Below the pieces are notes generated by a model. That model saw only the letters and a list, made by a program, of their open reading frames with translations, was not told where the DNA came from and ran no database searches. A program made the translations under genes and the position numbers. A stretch of DNA of 41,687 nucleotides from a virus. Below are positions 40,323 through 41,687 of this stretch, piece by piece (within the stretch, counting starts at the first letter, position 1; each line of letters opens with the position of its first letter). Where the stretch lies: positions 1-41,687 of the IMG/VR virus record IMGVR_UViG_3300025889_000255; one strand, 5' to 3'.

Positions 40323-40373
40323 AATTTTATTATTTAAGTCCGTAAAATTTCTTGCCTTATACCATACGTTAGC
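40173..40373. repeat. long inverted repeat enclosing a small gene
   Basis: Arms as above. In plus-strand orientation the order is ...CTAAC - gene - GTTAG..., the same as in an attC site, but with a loop of about 160 bp that contains a gene. It may be an attC-like site that has captured a gene, or two separate sites. Confidence 0.55.
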
Positions 40374-40593
40374 AAACATCATCCTTCTCATAAAAATATT
40401 GCTTTGATGCTATTCCGTTTTCGTCTATACAACTTAATTCATATTTAAGTTTATACCCTTTTATGTTCTCTTTTTTTGTGGTTAAACGAACTCTATCGTC
40501 ACCACATATTTTTATTTCACTTTCTTTAAAGTCAAACCTTTCTCCTTTGTTCCAAATATCTTCCATTATTTTAAAATTTAAACGTTTGCTAAC
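40368..40593. repeat. array unit with perfect 10-bp ends (GTTAGCAAAC / GTTTGCTAAC)
   Basis: GTTAGCAAAC at 40368-40377 and GTTTGCTAAC at 40584-40593 are exact inverted copies and enclose the gene 40369-40566. The 10-base ends differ from those of every neighbouring unit. In integron cassettes the 5' TTRRRY and the 3' RYYYAAC of the same cassette pair in this way. Confidence 0.75.
40369..40566 (-). CDS. small unknown protein (array unit 2)
   Basis: Sixty-five residues, MEDIWNKGERFDFKESEIKI to YFYEKDDVC. Beta-rich (RVRLTTKKENIKGYKLKYEL). The stop codon TAA is part of GTTTGCTAAC. Its first 14 bases recur at the left window end, confirming two copies of the upstream flank. No family recognised. 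Confidence 0.65.
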   Translation of the reverse strand: MEDIWNKGERFDFKESEIKICGDDRVRLTTKKENIKGYKLKYELSCIDENGIASKQYFYEKDDVC

Positions 40594-40678
40594 AATAAAT
40601 AAAAATGAATAGCGCAGGTTAGCGTTCTGCTTCTAATCACTTGTAGCTGTGCGCTACTACATTTTATTAGGGTCGTTA
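40553..40678. repeat. 126-bp direct repeat, copy 2
   Basis: Identical to bases 1-126. Here it continues as GTTAGCATTAATAAAA into the gene 40682-40876, whereas at the left end it continues as GTTATCGGC into the gene 134-316. Confidence 0.95.
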
Positions 40679-40684
40679 GCATTA
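40584..40684. repeat. attC-like hairpin, copy 2
   Basis: Same hairpin as at 32-131, closed here by GTTAGCATTA (40675-40684). GCTAACAATAAATAAAAATG pairs imperfectly with the CATTTTATTAGGGTCGTTAGC arm (given in part). The loop contains GGTTAGCGTTCTGC. Confidence 0.6.
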
Positions 40685-40904
40685 ATAAAAATGCCGTTCA
40701 AACCATATCTGCAAATCAAATCCAAATACACATATTTTATAACAATAGTCCGTAGGGCTTGCATACCATTGGTGTATACCTAATATCACCCAATCTCCAT
40801 TTCTAGAGTAGCTTTTTAGCTTCCATCTATTCATTAATGAAAGCCTTTTAAATTTTGTCTTATAATCTCTTTTCATCGTTTCGTCATTTTAAAATAATGC
40901 TAAC
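40675..40904. repeat. array unit with perfect 10-bp ends (GTTAGCATTA / TAATGCTAAC)
   Basis: GTTAGCATTA at 40675-40684 and TAATGCTAAC at 40895-40904 are exact inverted copies around the gene 40682-40876. The left border is the divergence point between the two circle closures. Confidence 0.75.
40682..40876 (-). CDS. small basic protein (array unit 3)
   Basis: Sixty-four residues, MKRDYKTKFKRLSLMNRWKL to IWFERHFY. Aromatic and basic (WVILGIHQWYASPTDYCYK). It starts 9 bases after the upstream gene's stop. Missing from the alternative closure. No family recognised. Confidence 0.6.
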   Translation of the reverse strand: MKRDYKTKFKRLSLMNRWKLKSYSRNGDWVILGIHQWYASPTDYCYKICVFGFDLQIWFERHFY

Positions 40905-41195
40905 ACAACCTAAAAAGCCATAGAAAAAACGGCTTTTAGCTTTGCTCATTAGCGGTAATTTAGGTTTATAGGTTATAATTCCTTCCCTTTCAGATTCAAT
41001 TTCATACCCTTCAATTCTAGGTGCATTTTCTTTAGTTAGTGGTTTATCATTACTTGATATTATTTCTGTCTCTCCGTCAAATCCCACGTAAAAACGATTG
41101 CTAATATCAAATAAAATCAATAACTCCTTTTTCATTTTAGGGTAGTTACCATCTTTTTCGTACTGCTCTAGCAATTCTTTTGCTTTATTTTTCAT
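40884..41195 (-). CDS. unknown protein (array unit 4)
   Basis: A 103-residue protein from ATG 41195 (MKNKAKELLEQYEKDGNYPK to GCVSIILK); the longer frame to 41279 would run back into the neighbouring gene. Helical start and beta-rich middle (FYVGFDGETEIISSNDKPLT). Its last codons contain GTGTTAGC, so the array repeat is partly coding. Lies between TAATGCTAAC (40904) and GTTATAGGGC (41221), i.e. in a loop-type position. Confidence 0.6.
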   Translation of the reverse strand: MKNKAKELLEQYEKDGNYPKMKKELLILFDISNRFYVGFDGETEIISSNDKPLTKENAPRIEGYEIESEREGIITYKPKLPLMSKAKSRFFYGFLGCVSIILK

Positions 41196-41220
41196 ATCCG
41201 TTACTGTTTTTATTAATAGC

Positions 41221-41457
41221 GTTATAGGGCATTTAAAGCCCCTCAATCTCATTATATCCATCTTCTTCAAAATCCTCAATATCTATTTTTATAATATCTC
41301 CTTTTGTTTCATACAAATATTCATGTAATTTGGTTGAATCAATTTGAAAGGTTTTAGTGCCGTCTTGTAGTCTTAAAAACTTACCTAAATCAAAATACTC
41401 TTTCTTTGTTTTATTTACTAATGTGTGGTGTACTCCCATAATAAAACGCCCTATAAC
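41221..41457. repeat. array unit with perfect 10-bp ends (GTTATAGGGC / GCCCTATAAC)
   Basis: GTTATAGGGC at 41221-41230 and GCCCTATAAC at 41448-41457 enclose the gene 41233-41439 as an exact inverted pair. Confidence 0.75.
41233..41439 (-). CDS. small acidic protein (array unit 5)
   Basis: Sixty-eight residues, MGVHHTLVNKTKKEYFDLGK to GYNEIEGL. The start lies 9 bases inside the right repeat; the stop codon lies 3 bases inside the left one. Contains FQIDSTKLHEYLYETKGDII and an acidic tail. No family recognised. Absent from the alternative closure. Confidence 0.65.
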   Translation of the reverse strand: MGVHHTLVNKTKKEYFDLGKFLRLQDGTKTFQIDSTKLHEYLYETKGDIIKIDIEDFEEDGYNEIEGL

Positions 41458-41487
41458 AAAATGTATAGCAAATAGCCGTTATTGGGC
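41448..41487. repeat. short attC-like hairpin (GCCCTATAAC ... GTTATTGGGC)
   Basis: A 40-bp element: 10-base arms with one mismatch around a 20-base loop AAAATGTATAGCAAATAGCC. Minimal form of the repeat family at the spacer before the last unit. Confidence 0.6.
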
Positions 41488-41573
41488 TGTAATTAAACTA
41501 TTTGCGTGTTTATAATTTTAATTTCTTATCTCAATGGTTCGTTCGTTAAATCGGCTACTATTCTTATACAACA
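41488..41573. other. 86-bp spacer before the last array unit
   Basis: No frame. Includes GCAAATAG-type inverted pieces (TTTGCGTG 41501, and CTATTTGC on the other strand nearby at 41466) and ATCGGCTACTATTCTTATAC before ACATTATCGGC. It may be a decayed hairpin. Confidence 0.4.
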
Positions 41574-41687
41574 TTATCGGCAATTACCACCATTCGTCAA
41601 GTTGCCTTTTAAACTCTTCAATTATTTCCTCTTTAGTTACCTCTCCCTTTTCTACGGCTTCCTGTATTTCTCCTTTAGTAAGTTCTT
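41574..41687. repeat. 114-bp direct repeat, copy 2 (window right end)
   Basis: Identical to 124-237. Preceded by ACA rather than GTCG, so the flank differs from copy 1. It runs to the window edge. Confidence 0.95.
41584..41687 (-). CDS. 3' part of the small acidic gene, second copy
   Basis: The last 34 codons of the gene complete at 134-316; the 5' end lies beyond the window. Identical in sequence. In a circular genome it is the same gene seen once, apart from the different flank. Confidence 0.8.
   Translation of the reverse strand, partial: ELTKGEIQEAVEKGEVTKEEIIEEFKRQLDEWW

Noticed and set aside
1-41687. tRNA genes and CRISPR arrays
   Set aside because: No cloverleaf with CCA-type acceptor pattern and no regularly spaced direct repeats were seen by reading.
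1-41687. Diversity-generating retroelement for the fibre genes
   Set aside because: No reverse transcriptase and no template/variable repeat pair; the paralogues differ by whole domains rather than at adenines.
39718-41687. Insertion sequence or transposon in the small-gene region
   Set aside because: No transposase, no target duplications, and the repeats differ from unit to unit, which does not fit IS ends.

Overview
The window is almost certainly the genome of a tailed bacteriophage (Caudoviricetes) infecting a member of the Bacteroidota, probably a flavobacterium-like host. The reasons are the low G+C content by eye, promoters of the Bacteroidota type (TTTG or TTG, about 20 bases, TAnnTTTG or TAnnTTTA), few Shine-Dalgarno sites, and gene families typical of Bacteroidota phages. 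All convincing genes lie on the minus strand, so transcription runs from high to low coordinates. A long tape-measure protein and no recognisable contractile sheath suggest a siphovirus. I see no integrase, repressor or excisionase, so a lytic life cycle is the simpler reading. The two window ends repeat internal sequence, as expected of a circular (circularly permuted) assembly, but they close the circle in two incompatible ways.

Layout from right to left, in transcription order. 41.7-39.7 kb: an array of tiny unknown genes, each packed between short inverted GTTA.../...TAAC repeats; it continues at 0.6-0 kb across the circle junction. 39.7-30 kb: early and replication region with RecT, an HTH protein, a helicase-methyltransferase fusion, a YopX-like protein, a winged-helix replication protein, two small proteins resembling DnaA domain IV, RusA and an HNH nuclease. 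30-28 kb: small unknown genes and a candidate three-way-junction RNA. 27.9-26.2 kb: terminase small subunit and a large-subunit gene broken by a perfect 109-bp tandem duplication. 25.7-24.8 kb: two overlapping frames joined by a T9 slippery run, like tail-assembly chaperones G/GT. 24.8-18.7 kb: a sugar-modification island with three glycosyltransferase-like proteins, a sulfotransferase, a hexapeptide acyltransferase and an asparagine synthetase split into glutaminase and synthetase genes with a small membrane protein between them. 18.7-10.8 kb: neck and tail genes including the tape measure. 10.8-10.0 kb: small Cys-rich proteins. 9.9-0.7 kb: ClpP-like protease/scaffold, major capsid protein, portal, fibres, connector, tail-fibre assembly protein and a holin-like protein, ending in a strong terminator.

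The most unusual system is the small-gene array. Each unit's two ends match each other over about 10 bases while differing between units, and the spacers fold into long imperfect hairpins with conserved arms. This is the logic of integron gene cassettes and attC sites. The left end of the window preserves a junction in which about 898 bp, containing three small genes, is missing relative to the right end. The breakpoint falls in a shared TTA directly after a G, where integron-type recombination at GTT would cut. No integron integrase is encoded here, so recombination would need a host enzyme or another mechanism.
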